Below, one piece after another: positions 1-8,696 of a stretch of 64,000 nucleotides of DNA; position 1 is the stretch's first letter, and each line of letters opens with the position of its first letter. The translations under genes and the position numbers were made by a program. The stretch comes from Nocardioides mangrovi. GTDB lineage: Bacteria; Actinomycetota; Actinomycetes; Propionibacteriales; Nocardioidaceae. The notes beneath the pieces were generated by a model. It ran no database searches, was not told where the DNA came from, and saw nothing but the letters and a program-made list of their open reading frames with translations. The stretch is from assembly GCF_020073815.1 (NCBI RefSeq), contig NZ_JAIQZJ010000012.1:1-64000 (forward strand), written 5' to 3'.

Positions 1-110
1 CAGCCGAAGCCCTGGCCGTTCACCAGATCACCATCAGCCGCACGGAGCGAGGACTGTTCATCGACACCGCCCTCGTCGACCGCTACCGCGCCTGGATCCG
101 CGCCGCTTGA
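1..110 (+). CDS. C-terminal fragment of an unrecognised protein
   Basis: An open frame enters from the left edge (codons in phase with position 3) and stops at a TGA at 108-110, leaving 35 residues that end in RYRAWIRAA. Codon use is normal for the window, so this is probably the real end of a gene. I do not recognise the family, and the fragment is too short to assign a function. Confidence 0.45.
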   Translation, partial: AEALAVHQITISRTERGLFIDTALVDRYRAWIRAA

Positions 111-213
111 CACCCATAGGAGCTTCAGTGAGATGCTCAGAACCGTTGTTTTGACCGGGATGTGGACAACTCTCAAAGATTCCTTCCGACCGATTTTCGG
201 TCCCGCTTCGGGT

Positions 214-259
214 GGTGGTTTCGAGGCTCGTCGCCGGCGCTCCTCGCACCTCAACCACC
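214..259. repeat. Intergenic palindromic (REP-like) element
   Basis: The 320-bp gap between the first fragment and the DUF1275 gene holds an imperfect inverted repeat. The left arm is GGTGGTTTCGAGG and the right arm is CCTCAACCACC, and the arms match except for a TC insertion. The inner part contains a further palindromic CGCCGGCG. I recall similar sequences repeated between genes in Nocardioides genomes, but only one copy is visible here. Nothing else could be supported between 111 and 431. Confidence 0.45.
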
Positions 260-431
260 GTGCCGAGACCGCCGGAAACCCGGGAGGCGGCGCCGACCCG
301 AAGCGCGCCGTACTCGCCTTCGCTGCTTGTCGGCGAGTCGTCCGTGCCTCGCGCAGGCCGAAGCTCAGCTCGCCGCCGGCGTGGCTCGACCACCGGGACG
401 CGGTGTTCCCACGAAACAACGCCCCAGCAGA

Positions 432-1160
432 ATGACGCCCGTGACCGACCGCCTTGCTGCCGTGCCCGCCGAGCGTCTCCACCTGTGGCTGATGCTCGCC
501 CTGACCTTCACCACCGGGATCGTCGACGCGGTCGGCTACCTCGGGCTGGACAAGGTCTTCACCGGGAACATGACCGGCAACGTGGTGATCCTCGGTATGG
601 CGCTGGTCGGCGCCGACGACCTGCCGATCCTCGGCCCGGCGCTCGCGCTGATCGGGTTCATGGCCGGCGCCGCGCTGGGCGGCCGGGTGCTCAAGCGGGC
701 CGGTGGCGCGTGGACGCCGCTGACCACCTGGCTCTTCGGTGCCGTCGGGGCGGTGACCCTGGTGCTCGCGGTGGTGCTCCTCGTGGTCGGCGAGGACCCG
801 CCGCGCGGCGTCGGCGTCACCGTCACCACGCTGCTGGGCGCCGCGATGGGGACCCAGGCGGCGACCGCGCGCTTCATCGCGGTCAAGGACGTGACCACGG
901 TCGTGGTCACCTCGACGATCACCGGCCTGGCGGCGGACTCGCGCTTCGGCAGCGGCGCCGGGAGCGGCGGACACAGCGTCCGCCGCGCCTCGGCCGTCGT
1001 CCTGATCCTGGCAGGGGCCGCGGTCGGCGCCCTGCTGCTGCGGTGGCACCTGGGCGCGGGCCTGCTCCTCGCGGGCCTGGTGATCGTGGGCGCCACCTTC
1101 GTCGGTGGCGCCCACGACCGCGCGGCGCGGCTCAGCCCGTCACGTGTCCGTAGCGAGTGA
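432..1160 (+). CDS. DUF1275 (YoaK-like) integral membrane protein
   Basis: The protein has 242 residues. Hydrophobic segments alternate with short loops, and the N-terminal motif TGIVDAVGYLGL...FTGNMTGN is typical of the YoaK/DUF1275 family of about six-helix membrane proteins, whose substrate is unknown. The frame is open upstream to 162, but the family starts close to residue 1 here (MTPVTDRL), so ATG 432 was chosen and the arginine-rich extension rejected. The 3' end overlaps the convergent permease gene by 29 bp. Function beyond membrane location cannot be given. Confidence 0.82.
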   Translation: MTPVTDRLAAVPAERLHLWLMLALTFTTGIVDAVGYLGLDKVFTGNMTGNVVILGMALVGADDLPILGPALALIGFMAGAALGGRVLKRAGGAWTPLTTWLFGAVGAVTLVLAVVLLVVGEDPPRGVGVTVTTLLGAAMGTQAATARFIAVKDVTTVVVTSTITGLAADSRFGSGAGSGGHSVRRASAVVLILAGAAVGALLLRWHLGAGLLLAGLVIVGATFVGGAHDRAARLSPSRVRSE

Positions 1161-1920
1161 GCACCAGCCGCTCCAGCAGCTGCGCGACCATGTAGAGCAG
1201 GATCGAGGCCAGGGTCGTGACGACCAGCAGCGCCCACACCAGGTCGTACTGGTAGAGCGCGAGGGCCTGGTTGACGGCCTTCCCGACGCTGTCGGGGGTC
1301 GTGTAGAACTCCGCGATCAGCGCACCGGTCACCGCGCCCGGCACCGAGATCCGGATCGCGGCGAAGAAGCTCGGCAGCGCGTGCGGGAAGGCCACCCGCC
1401 GCAGCACGTCGGACTCGGAGCCGCCGTACACCTGCACCACGTCGACCATCTGCTCGGTCACCGACCGCAGGCCGAAGGAGATCGTGACCAGGGCCGGGAA
1501 GAAGACGACGATCCCGCTCATCGCCGCGACGGTCCAGAAGCCGTTGCCGACCACGAGCGTGATGATCGGCGCGAGCGCCACCAGGGGCACGGTCCGCACG
1601 ATCATCGCGACCGGCATCGTGGCCGCCTCGACGCCCTTCCAGAGGTACGTCGCGGTGGCAACCGCCGTCGCGGCCAGCAGCCCGGCCCCGAAGCCGATGC
1701 CGGCGTCGATGAGGGTCTGCCACAGCGGGTGCAGCACCGACGACCGGTTGGCGCCGGCCGAGTCGTCGCTGAACAGCCAGTCCACGACCTGCTCCGGCGT
1801 GCGGGCGACGAGCTCGTTGACGCCGCCCACGTTGAGCAGCACCTGCCAGGCGATCACCAGGCAGACGAGCACGAAGACCAGGTTGAAGACCGGCCGCGCG
1901 ACCGCCTTGAGGCCGCTCAC
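1132..1920 (-). CDS. ABC transporter permease (SsuC/ThiX-type)
   Basis: This 262-aa inner-membrane permease has about six transmembrane segments and the EAA-like loop of the BPD_transp_1 family (VVQVYGGSESDVLRRVAFPHALPSFF). It starts at a GTG that overlaps the stop of the preceding permease (GTGA, 1917-1920), so the two are translationally coupled and probably form a heterodimeric channel. It is the last gene of the substrate-binding protein / ATPase / permease / permease unit. Next to a purine-degradation operon, the substrate is probably a purine, pyrimidine or ureide; this is an inference. Confidence 0.88.
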   Translation of the reverse strand: MSGLKAVARPVFNLVFVLVCLVIAWQVLLNVGGVNELVARTPEQVVDWLFSDDSAGANRSSVLHPLWQTLIDAGIGFGAGLLAATAVATATYLWKGVEAATMPVAMIVRTVPLVALAPIITLVVGNGFWTVAAMSGIVVFFPALVTISFGLRSVTEQMVDVVQVYGGSESDVLRRVAFPHALPSFFAAIRISVPGAVTGALIAEFYTTPDSVGKAVNQALALYQYDLVWALLVVTTLASILLYMVAQLLERLVLTRYGHVTG

Positions 1921-2699
1921 GACGCGGTGCCCTTCGCCCACGGCGTGATCGTCTTGCCGATCCACCCGATCGCGAAGTAGGCGACACCGGACACGAGCGC
2001 GCAGCCGAGCCCGAGCGACCAGGCCAGCGCGGTCTCGCGGTTGTTCTGCGCCAGGTAGAGCGACGGGCCGACGCCGATCTCGAGGTGCTTGTCGAACCAC
2101 TCGCCCAGCAGAGCGCCGAGGTACGCCGCGGGCGCCGCGATCTGCAGCGTCGCGAAGAGCGCCGGCAGCGCCGAGACCAGCCGCACCCGGAGGAACTGCT
2201 GCACGCGACCGCCGCCGTACACCTCGACGACGTCCAGGCTCGCCTGGTCGACGTTGCGGAAGCCGAGGACCGCGCCGACGACGGTCGTGAAGATCACCGA
2301 GATCGCCGCCAGGTCGATGGCCGTGGCCGAGGTGCCGCCCTTGACCGGGATCTCGTGGGCGACGATCAGGATCGGCGCGAGCACCACGATCGGCAGGCAG
2401 TAGGTGATCACCGCGAACTGCATGACGACCGGCTCCAGGAACGGCAGCAGCAGCACCAGGACCGCCAGCACCAGCGCGATCCCGACACCCCACAGGTAGC
2501 CGATCGAGGCCTCCTTGAGCGTCACGGAGAAGATCTCGCGGTAGTAGTCGAAGCCGCGGTCGCGGAAGACGGAGAGCACGTCCGGCGGCGGTGGGACCTG
2601 CTTGGGCGTGAAGAAGAGCTCGGCGATGACCCACCAGAGCGCGATCACCACGAGGATCCCGAGGGTGCCCGGGACCAGGCGGCGGAGCCGGGCGGTCAT
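1917..2699 (-). CDS. ABC transporter permease (SsuC/ThiX-type)
   Basis: This 260-aa permease starts at an ATG that shares one base with the ATPase stop (TGATG at 2697-2701). It has an N-terminal membrane anchor, several hydrophobic helices and an EAA loop (VVEVYGGGRVQQFLRVRLVSALPALF) for docking the ATPase. It is paralogous to the downstream permease. Two permeases, one ATPase and a THI5/NMT1-like binding protein is the usual layout of nitrate/taurine/HMP-type importers. Confidence 0.88.
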   Translation of the reverse strand: MTARLRRLVPGTLGILVVIALWWVIAELFFTPKQVPPPPDVLSVFRDRGFDYYREIFSVTLKEASIGYLWGVGIALVLAVLVLLLPFLEPVVMQFAVITYCLPIVVLAPILIVAHEIPVKGGTSATAIDLAAISVIFTTVVGAVLGFRNVDQASLDVVEVYGGGRVQQFLRVRLVSALPALFATLQIAAPAAYLGALLGEWFDKHLEIGVGPSLYLAQNNRETALAWSLGLGCALVSGVAYFAIGWIGKTITPWAKGTAS

Positions 2700-3535
2700 C
2701 ACTCGTCCATCGCGGCGCCGCCGGCCCCGAAGAGCAGCTCGGAGGCGTGGTCGTGCAGCGCGTGGAACTCCGGGGTACGCATCATCTCCGGGGTCCGCGG
2801 CCGCGGCAGGTCCACCTCGATGACCTCCTTGACCCGGCCGGGTCGAGGGCTCATCACGGCCACCTTGTCGGAGAGGAAGATCGCCTCGGCGATGCCGTGG
2901 GTCACCATCAGCGTGGTCGCCGGCTTCTCCGTCCAGATCCGCAGCAGCTCGAGGTTGAGGCGCTGGCGGGTCATGTCGTCGAGGGCGCCGAACGGCTCGT
3001 CGAGCAGCAGCACGCTGGGCTTCACGACGAGGGCCCGGGCGATCGACACCCGCTGCCGCATGCCGCCTGAGAGCTGCGCCGGCCGGGCCTTCTCGAAGCC
3101 CTCGAGCCCGACGAGCTTGATCAGCTCCTTGACCAGCGTGTCGTCGGCCTTCTCGCCTGACACCTGGAAGGGCAGCCGGATGTTGGACTCGACGCTGCGC
3201 CAGGGGAGCAGGGCCGAGTCCTGGAAGGCGATGCCGAGCTCGTGGTCGCGGCGCAGCTCGGCGGGGGTCTTGCCGTCGACCAGGGCGCGGCCGCTGGTCG
3301 CGGTCTCGAGCCCGGCGAGGATGCGCAGGATCGTGGACTTGCCGCATCCCGAAGGGCCGAGCAGCGACAGGAAGCTGCCGCGATCGGTGTGCAGCGTGGC
3401 GTCCTGGAGCGCGGTGACCTTGCGCCGCCCGGTGGCGAAGGTCTTGGTCAGGTCCTGGATGTGGATGCCGGTACCGGAGGCAAGCCCGCCCGTCAGGACG
3501 TGCTTGCCTCCGGTCGCCGTCGATTCGTCAGTCAC
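2699..3535 (-). CDS. ABC transporter ATP-binding protein (nitrate/taurine/HMP class)
   Basis: The 278-aa ATPase carries Walker A GPSGCGKST, Q-loop region AFQDSALLPW, signature LSGGMRQR, Walker B LLLDEPFGALD and an H-loop VTHG, so it looks catalytically intact. The LLPW Q-loop context and the C-terminal PRPGRV stretch are typical of the SsuB/TauB/NrtD family. It lies 44 bp downstream of the binding-protein gene and overlaps the next permease start by one base. It powers uptake through the two permeases downstream. Confidence 0.92.
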   Translation of the reverse strand: MTDESTATGGKHVLTGGLASGTGIHIQDLTKTFATGRRKVTALQDATLHTDRGSFLSLLGPSGCGKSTILRILAGLETATSGRALVDGKTPAELRRDHELGIAFQDSALLPWRSVESNIRLPFQVSGEKADDTLVKELIKLVGLEGFEKARPAQLSGGMRQRVSIARALVVKPSVLLLDEPFGALDDMTRQRLNLELLRIWTEKPATTLMVTHGIAEAIFLSDKVAVMSPRPGRVKEVIEVDLPRPRTPEMMRTPEFHALHDHASELLFGAGGAAMDE

Positions 3536-3579
3536 GAGTGAGTCTCAGAAAGGTCACGGAACGATAACGGCGGGAGCCT

Positions 3580-4683
3580 TCAGCCCTTGAGGTCCGGGTT
3601 CTCCTCGTACACCTCGTTGACGAGCGAGCTGTCGAAGAGGTCCTCGGCGGAGATGTCGATGCCGGCCGCCTTGATGGAGGCGATGTTGTCGGCGATCATC
3701 TGGTCGCTCATCGTGAAGAGGCCGTTGGCGTCGGTCTCATCGCTCTTCACCAGCGCCTCGCACTGCTGCTTCGACTGCTCGATCTCCTTGTCGAGCTCGA
3801 GCGGCGGGTCGATGTCCTTGCCGTAGGTGTTCACGGCGAGCTCCGAGCCCTCCTTGTAGCCGGCGTCGCCGTTGCAGGCGTCGGTCCAGCCCTGGATCTC
3901 GGCCTTGAGGAAGGCCTTCACCTCGTCGGGGTGGTCGGCGATCATGTCGTCGGTCGTGATCACGGTCTCGGCCACGAACGGCAGGTTGTTGTCCGCGAAC
4001 GGCAGGTCGACGGTGTCGTAGCCGTCGCCCTTCACCAGCAGCGACTCGTTGGTCAGGTAGGCGACCAGGCCGTCGATCTGCCCGTCCTCCAGCGGCGAGA
4101 TGTCGAAGGAGTTCGGCACGATCGTCAGGCAGTCGGGGTCGATGTCGTTGACCTTGAGGAACGCGTTGAAGAGGCTGAGGTTCGGGTCCTGGACGCCGAT
4201 CTTCTTGCCGCAGAGGTCCTGCGGGGTGGCGATGTTGCCGCCGTCCGCGAGCGACAGGATGCTGAACGGGTTCTTCTGGTACGTCGCGCCGACGATCTTC
4301 AGCGGGAAGCCGGAGTTGGCGACGGCGGCCGCGGTCGAGACCGCGTTGCTCAGGCCGAACTCGGCCTTGCCGGTCGCCACGATCTCCTCCTGGGCGACGG
4401 GGCCGGCGAGCAGGTTGACGCTCGAGAAGCCGGCGTCCTCGTAGTAGCCCTTGCTGTCGGCGATGAACTCACCGGCGAACTCGGAGTTCTTGATCCAGGA
4501 GAGCTGGACCTTGATGTCGCCGTAGTCGCCGCCGGCGGCCGCGCCGCCGGAGGAGCTCGTGGACGGAGAGTCGGAGCCCTCGGAGCCGTCCGAGTCGGAG
4601 CCGCAGGCAGTCAGGGCGAGGGCAGCGATCGTCAGGATGGCGCCCACGCGCATCGTGGCGGTCCGTCGGAACGACAGGGTCAT
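3580..4683 (-). CDS. ABC transporter substrate-binding lipoprotein (NMT1/THI5-like)
   Basis: The 367-aa precursor has a lipobox ending LTACGS, so it is predicted to be a lipid-anchored solute-binding protein. After a Ser/Gly linker the fold begins with IKVQLSWIKNSEFAG, characteristic of THI5/NMT1-type domains that bind pyrimidines, riboflavin or related heterocycles. The start at 4683 has an AGGAG about 8 nt upstream; an internal Met at residue 11 (4653) would also leave a complete signal peptide. It heads the transporter unit, and an operator-like palindrome lies about 100 bp upstream. Ligand unknown; a purine or ureide breakdown product is the contextual guess. Confidence 0.88.
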   Translation of the reverse strand: MTLSFRRTATMRVGAILTIAALALTACGSDSDGSEGSDSPSTSSSGGAAAGGDYGDIKVQLSWIKNSEFAGEFIADSKGYYEDAGFSSVNLLAGPVAQEEIVATGKAEFGLSNAVSTAAAVANSGFPLKIVGATYQKNPFSILSLADGGNIATPQDLCGKKIGVQDPNLSLFNAFLKVNDIDPDCLTIVPNSFDISPLEDGQIDGLVAYLTNESLLVKGDGYDTVDLPFADNNLPFVAETVITTDDMIADHPDEVKAFLKAEIQGWTDACNGDAGYKEGSELAVNTYGKDIDPPLELDKEIEQSKQQCEALVKSDETDANGLFTMSDQMIADNIASIKAAGIDISAEDLFDSSLVNEVYEENPDLKG

Positions 4684-4778
4684 AGAGGTCTCCTAGGTAC
4701 AGGGATGCGGGTCCGAGACGGCCTGAAAACTAAGAGCGCCACGTTGCGCGATTTCGCGGGCCACGTAACGGCGCCGTT

Positions 4779-4792
4779 AAAACGCTCGTTTC
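4779..4792 (-). promoter_or_regulatory. Operator-like palindrome upstream of the ABC transporter
   Basis: On the minus strand this reads GAAAC-GAGC-GTTTT, the fourth copy of a GAAAC-N4-GTTTC motif found before every transcription unit of the purine/ureide island (the others are at 15017, 17497 and 20886). It lies about 96 nt upstream of the binding-protein start, in the only non-coding gap between the catabolic operon and the transporter. It suggests the transporter has its own promoter but is co-regulated. The assignment rests on sequence similarity only. Confidence 0.5.
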
Positions 4793-4831
4793 AGGTCACG
4801 ATCCGGTCTCGGCCGGCGTCCGCAGGCCCGT

Positions 4832-5302
4832 TCAGTACGGCGTCCGGTCGTCCTTGCCGAGCCAGGCCTCGAAGGGGTCGAAGGCCCGCGGGTGCACCCC
4901 GGCCGCGACGGCGGTCGGCCAGGTCGCCCGGTCGCGGGCGAAGAGCTCGTAGAACTCGCGGTCGTCGAAGCCTCCCCGGGCCGCGTCGTCGCGGTCGGCG
5001 GCATAGACCACCCGGTCCAGACGGGCCCACAGGGACGCGGACACGCACAGCGGGCAGGGCTCGCAGGAGGTGAAGAGCTCGCAGCCCGCGAGCGAGAAGT
5101 CGCCGAGCTCGGCACACGCCGACCGGATCGCCTGCACCTCCGCGTGGGCGGTCGGGTCGAGGTCGCGGGTCACACGGTTCTGGCCGGTCGCGACCAGCCG
5201 GCCCTCGCGGACGATGACCGCACCGAAGGGGCCGCCGCCGTCGCGGACGTTGGCGACGGCGAGGTCCACCGCCCGGGCGAGCCAGTGGGCGTCGTCGGTC
5301 AT
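4832..5302 (-). CDS. guaD: Guanine deaminase / nucleoside deaminase (CDA fold)
   Basis: The 156-aa protein has the zinc deaminase signature: HAEVQAI (zinc His plus catalytic Glu) and SCEPCPLC (two zinc Cys). This is the short, GuaD-like cytidine-deaminase fold. Guanine deaminase converts guanine to xanthine, which feeds the xanthine dehydrogenase encoded immediately upstream. The ATG overlaps the XDH stop by 4 bp (ATGA, 5299-5302), which fixes the start. It is the last gene of the overlapping catabolic chain. Other purine or cytosine specificities cannot be excluded from motifs alone. Confidence 0.8.
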   Translation of the reverse strand: MTDDAHWLARAVDLAVANVRDGGGPFGAVIVREGRLVATGQNRVTRDLDPTAHAEVQAIRSACAELGDFSLAGCELFTSCEPCPLCVSASLWARLDRVVYAADRDDAARGGFDDREFYELFARDRATWPTAVAAGVHPRAFDPFEAWLGKDDRTPY

Positions 5303-7938
5303 CTCGTCTCCTCGGTGGGGTGCGCGTCGTGGGCGGTCGCCGGCGGCGCCGAAACCGTCGTTGCGAGACGCCACAGGCGGTCGCGGGTCATGGGGAGGGC
5401 GTGCGGCCGGACGCCGAGCGCGTCCCGGACGGCGTTGGCGAGCGCCGGGGCGACCGGGTTGTACGGCGCCTCGCTCATCGACTTCGCGCCGTGCGGTCCG
5501 AGCTCGCAGTGGGTGTCGGCGAAGAGCACCTCGGTCTCCGGGACGTCCGCCATCTGCGGCACCCGGTAGTGCCGGAAGGTGCGCGTGAGCACCTCGCCCT
5601 CGCGGACGACGAGCTCCTCGAGGAGCGCGCTGCCGTAGCCCTGCGCGACCCCGCCCTCGACCTGGCCGCGCAGCTGCTCGGGGTTGAGCACCCGGCCCGC
5701 GTCGGCGGCCTGGACGGACTGGAGCACCCGCAGCTCGCCCGTGTCGCGGTCGACGGCCACCCGGACGCCGTGCACGTTGAAGGCCAGCGACCGCTGCGAC
5801 CCGTCGCGCCGGCCGGCGCGGGTGATCGGCAGCGGCTCGCCGGCTGCGCGGGCGGCCGCGACCGCCGCCGCGGCCTCGGCCACCGCGCCGCCGGCGACCA
5901 CCGACCCGGTCGAGCCGTAGGCGCCGGTGTCGTAGCCGGTGGCGTCGGTGTCGGAGCTGCGCAGCCGCACGGCGCTCGGCGCGATCCCGAGCGCCTCCGC
6001 GACCAGCTGCACGTGGACCGTCGCGGACCCGTTGCCGAACTCCGCGCTGCCGACCCCGATCGTGGCGGTCCCGTCGGGCTCGAGCGTCACGCTGGCCTCG
6101 GCGTGGTGGCCCCGCGGCGGGATCGTCGCGATCATCGAGGCCGCGACGCCCTCACCGACGGACCATCCGGGTCCCGGGGGCGGCGTACGGTCGCCGCGCG
6201 CGAGCGCCGACTCGACCAGGTCGAGGCACTGGTCGAGGCCGTAGCCGCTCAGCGCGAGATCCGTGTGGGGCGGGCCGTCGACGACGAGGTCGTCGCCGGG
6301 GCGGACGACGTTGCGGCGGCGCAGCTCGACGGGCGGGATCCCGAGACGCCGGGCGAGCTCGTCGAGGGCGGACTCGATCGCGAAGATCACCTGGCCCAGG
6401 CCGTAGCCGCGGAACGCGCCGGAGGGCACGTTGTTGGTGTAGACGACCTCCGCGTCGACGCGCTTGCTGGCGCAGCGGTAGAGCGCGACCGACTCGCTGC
6501 AGCCATGGAAGAGGACGCCGACCGCGTGGTTGCCGTAGGCGCCGGTGTCGCTGAGCACGTCGACCGCGAGCGCGGTCAGGACCCCGTCGGCATCCGCGCC
6601 GACCTCGACCGAGACCCGCATCGGGTGGCGGCAGGGCGTGGCGCTCAGCTGCTCCTCGCGGGTCAGCTCGAGCTGGACCGGCTCGCCGAGGCGCAGCACC
6701 GCGAGCGCGACGACGTCCTCGACCAGCATCTCCTGCTTGCCACCGAAGCCACCGCCGACCCGGGCCGCGAGCACCCGCACCCGGTCGGGCTCGAGGCCGA
6801 GCACGTGGGCGAGCTCGTCGCGCACGAGGAAGGGCACCTGGGTGCTCGTCCGCAGCACCAGCCGACCGGCCTCGTCGAGCCAGCCGCGCGCGCCATGGGT
6901 CTCCAGGGCGGCGTGGGTGACCCGGGCCGTCGTCCAGGTGCCGGCGTACGTCGCGGCCGCGGCGGCGAGCCCCGCGGCGACGTCGCCGACCTCACGGTGG
7001 GACGCGGCGACGACGTTGCGGCCGGGCTCGCCGATCCGCGAGACCTCGGGGGACTTGTCGCCGTGCAGCAGCGGCGCGCCGGCGGCGCGGGCGGCCTCGG
7101 GGTCGAAGACCGCCGGGAGCACGTCGTAGGTGACGTCGACCAGGGCCGCGGCCCGTTCGGCGATCGCGAGCGTCTCGGCGACGACCGCGGCGACGCGCTG
7201 GCCGCGGTGGCGCACCACGTCGTCGAGCATCCGCGTGTCGTCGGGGTCGTCGCGGCGGTCGTCGTGGCGTGCGGTGGAGTAGAGGACGTCGGGCACGTCG
7301 TGGTGGGTGAGCACGGCCCGGACCCCCGGCAGCGCCAGGGCGCGGGAGGCGTCGATGGCGGTGATCCGCGCGTGTGCGTGGGGACTGCGCACGAGCTTCA
7401 TGTGCAGCACGCCGATGTCGGGCTGGTCGAGCGTGTAGGGCTCCCGGCCGGTGACGACACGCAGCGCGGCGGGTGCGCGGACCGGCTCGCCGATGCCGCC
7501 CTCCGCTTTGGTGTTGCCGTGGCCCGCGAGGGCGTCCTTGATCGAGCGGTAGCCGGTGCAGCGGCACAGGTTGCCCTTGAAGCAGCGCTCGGGATCGGCA
7601 GCGATCTCGGTGCCGGCCGCGGCGGCCGCGGTCACGACGTACCCGGCGGTGCAGAACCCGCACTGGAAGCCGGCCGCGTCGACGAAGGCCTCCTGCACCG
7701 GGTGGAGGTCGTCGGGCGTGCCGAGACCGGCGACGGTCGTCACCTCGCGGCCGGTGCCCCGGGCCGCGGGATAGAGGCAGGAGTGCACCGGCGCGCCGTC
7801 GACGAGCACCGTGCAGGCGCCGCAGTCGCCGCTGTCGCAGCCCTTCTTGACGTCGAGGTGGCCGGTGCCGCGCAGGAAGGTCCGCAGGCACTGCCCCGGC
7901 TCGGGGGTGGCCTCGACGTCCGCGCCGTTGACCCTCAT
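5299..7938 (-). CDS. Xanthine dehydrogenase, fused [2Fe-2S] and molybdopterin subunits
   Basis: The 879-aa protein joins two subunits that are separate in Bacillus (PucE and PucD). Residues about 1-150 carry both iron-sulfur motifs: GCDSGDCGACTV, then CGFCTAGY with NLCRCTGYRSI. The remainder is the molybdenum-cofactor domain, with GGGFGGKQ, GAFRGYGLGQ and the C-terminal SMSEAPYNP stretch holding the likely catalytic Glu. It oxidises hypoxanthine/xanthine to urate together with the FAD subunit encoded just upstream (4-bp overlap at 7935-7938). The ATG start before RVNGADVEAT gives a complete FeS domain. No XdhC-like cofactor-insertion gene is in the window. Confidence 0.88.
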   Translation of the reverse strand: MRVNGADVEATPEPGQCLRTFLRGTGHLDVKKGCDSGDCGACTVLVDGAPVHSCLYPAARGTGREVTTVAGLGTPDDLHPVQEAFVDAAGFQCGFCTAGYVVTAAAAAGTEIAADPERCFKGNLCRCTGYRSIKDALAGHGNTKAEGGIGEPVRAPAALRVVTGREPYTLDQPDIGVLHMKLVRSPHAHARITAIDASRALALPGVRAVLTHHDVPDVLYSTARHDDRRDDPDDTRMLDDVVRHRGQRVAAVVAETLAIAERAAALVDVTYDVLPAVFDPEAARAAGAPLLHGDKSPEVSRIGEPGRNVVAASHREVGDVAAGLAAAAATYAGTWTTARVTHAALETHGARGWLDEAGRLVLRTSTQVPFLVRDELAHVLGLEPDRVRVLAARVGGGFGGKQEMLVEDVVALAVLRLGEPVQLELTREEQLSATPCRHPMRVSVEVGADADGVLTALAVDVLSDTGAYGNHAVGVLFHGCSESVALYRCASKRVDAEVVYTNNVPSGAFRGYGLGQVIFAIESALDELARRLGIPPVELRRRNVVRPGDDLVVDGPPHTDLALSGYGLDQCLDLVESALARGDRTPPPGPGWSVGEGVAASMIATIPPRGHHAEASVTLEPDGTATIGVGSAEFGNGSATVHVQLVAEALGIAPSAVRLRSSDTDATGYDTGAYGSTGSVVAGGAVAEAAAAVAAARAAGEPLPITRAGRRDGSQRSLAFNVHGVRVAVDRDTGELRVLQSVQAADAGRVLNPEQLRGQVEGGVAQGYGSALLEELVVREGEVLTRTFRHYRVPQMADVPETEVLFADTHCELGPHGAKSMSEAPYNPVAPALANAVRDALGVRPHALPMTRDRLWRLATTVSAPPATAHDAHPTEETR

Positions 7939-8696
7939 GCGACCAGCTCCGCGGCGACCTCGCGGGCGAGCAGACCGGTGACGTGGGCGCGCCAGTCGGG
8001 GGCGCCGTGGGGGTCGTCGAACCAGCAGTCGATGGCGGCCAGCCCGGCCTCGAGGTCGTCGACGGACAGCGCGACCGGACGGCTGGTGGAGGCGGTGACG
8101 GTGACCGTCGAGCCGGACCCGATGACGACCGCGCCGGCGCGGCCGAGCCGGGCGAGCGACGTACGCCGGAACGCCGCGGGTGCGGCCAGCGCCGCGCGCG
8201 GCACATCGACGGCGCGGAGCACCTCCCCGGGACGGAGCGTGGTGCGGCCGTCGCCGGTCACGAAGCCCGCGACCGGCTCGTGGCGGACCTCGCCGGCCGG
8301 GGTCCAGATCTCCACCGACGCGCCCAGGGCGGCGGTCAGCGAGATCATCGCGCCGGCCGGCAGGCCCAGGCAGAGGTTGCCGCCGACGGTGGCGACGTGC
8401 TGCACCTTCCACGACATGAGGAAGGAGTCGGCGGCCTCGCGGACCAGTCCGGTGAGCGGGCCCCACGGTGCCTGCTGCACCTGCTCGATGGTGCAGGTCG
8501 CGCCGATCCGCAGGGCGTCCGGCAGCTCCTCCCAGGCCGGCCAGCCCAGGGCGGTCAGGTCGACGAGGCCGGTGACCGTCGGCTGCGGCTCGGAGAAGAG
8601 CCAGGTGCCGCCGGCCAGCACGGTCTCGCCGGGTCCGAGGGTCAGGTCGGCGCGGGACCTCGCCGCTCGCAGCGAGGTCACCGACGACAGGTCCAT
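7935..8696 (-). CDS. Xanthine dehydrogenase FAD-binding subunit
   Basis: The 253-aa protein matches the FAD-binding domain of molybdopterin dehydrogenases (PucC/CoxM family). It has an N-terminal VLAGGTWLF segment for the FAD pyrophosphate, a VATVGGNLCLGLPAGAMI segment typical of the second FAD motif, and the smaller C-terminal CO_deh_flav_C domain. It passes electrons from the FeS/Mo polypeptide downstream to its acceptor. Its ATG shares a base with the stop of the RpiR regulator (TGATG), and its stop overlaps the next start by 4 bp, so coupled translation is likely. Confidence 0.87.
   Translation of the reverse strand: MDLSSVTSLRAARSRADLTLGPGETVLAGGTWLFSEPQPTVTGLVDLTALGWPAWEELPDALRIGATCTIEQVQQAPWGPLTGLVREAADSFLMSWKVQHVATVGGNLCLGLPAGAMISLTAALGASVEIWTPAGEVRHEPVAGFVTGDGRTTLRPGEVLRAVDVPRAALAAPAAFRRTSLARLGRAGAVVIGSGSTVTVTASTSRPVALSVDDLEAGLAAIDCWFDDPHGAPDWRAHVTGLLAREVAAELVA

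Noticed and set aside
162..431. N-terminal extension of the DUF1275 protein
   Set aside because: The added 90 residues are Arg/Pro-rich, pass through the palindromic repeat and have no family match; ATG 432 begins where the family does.
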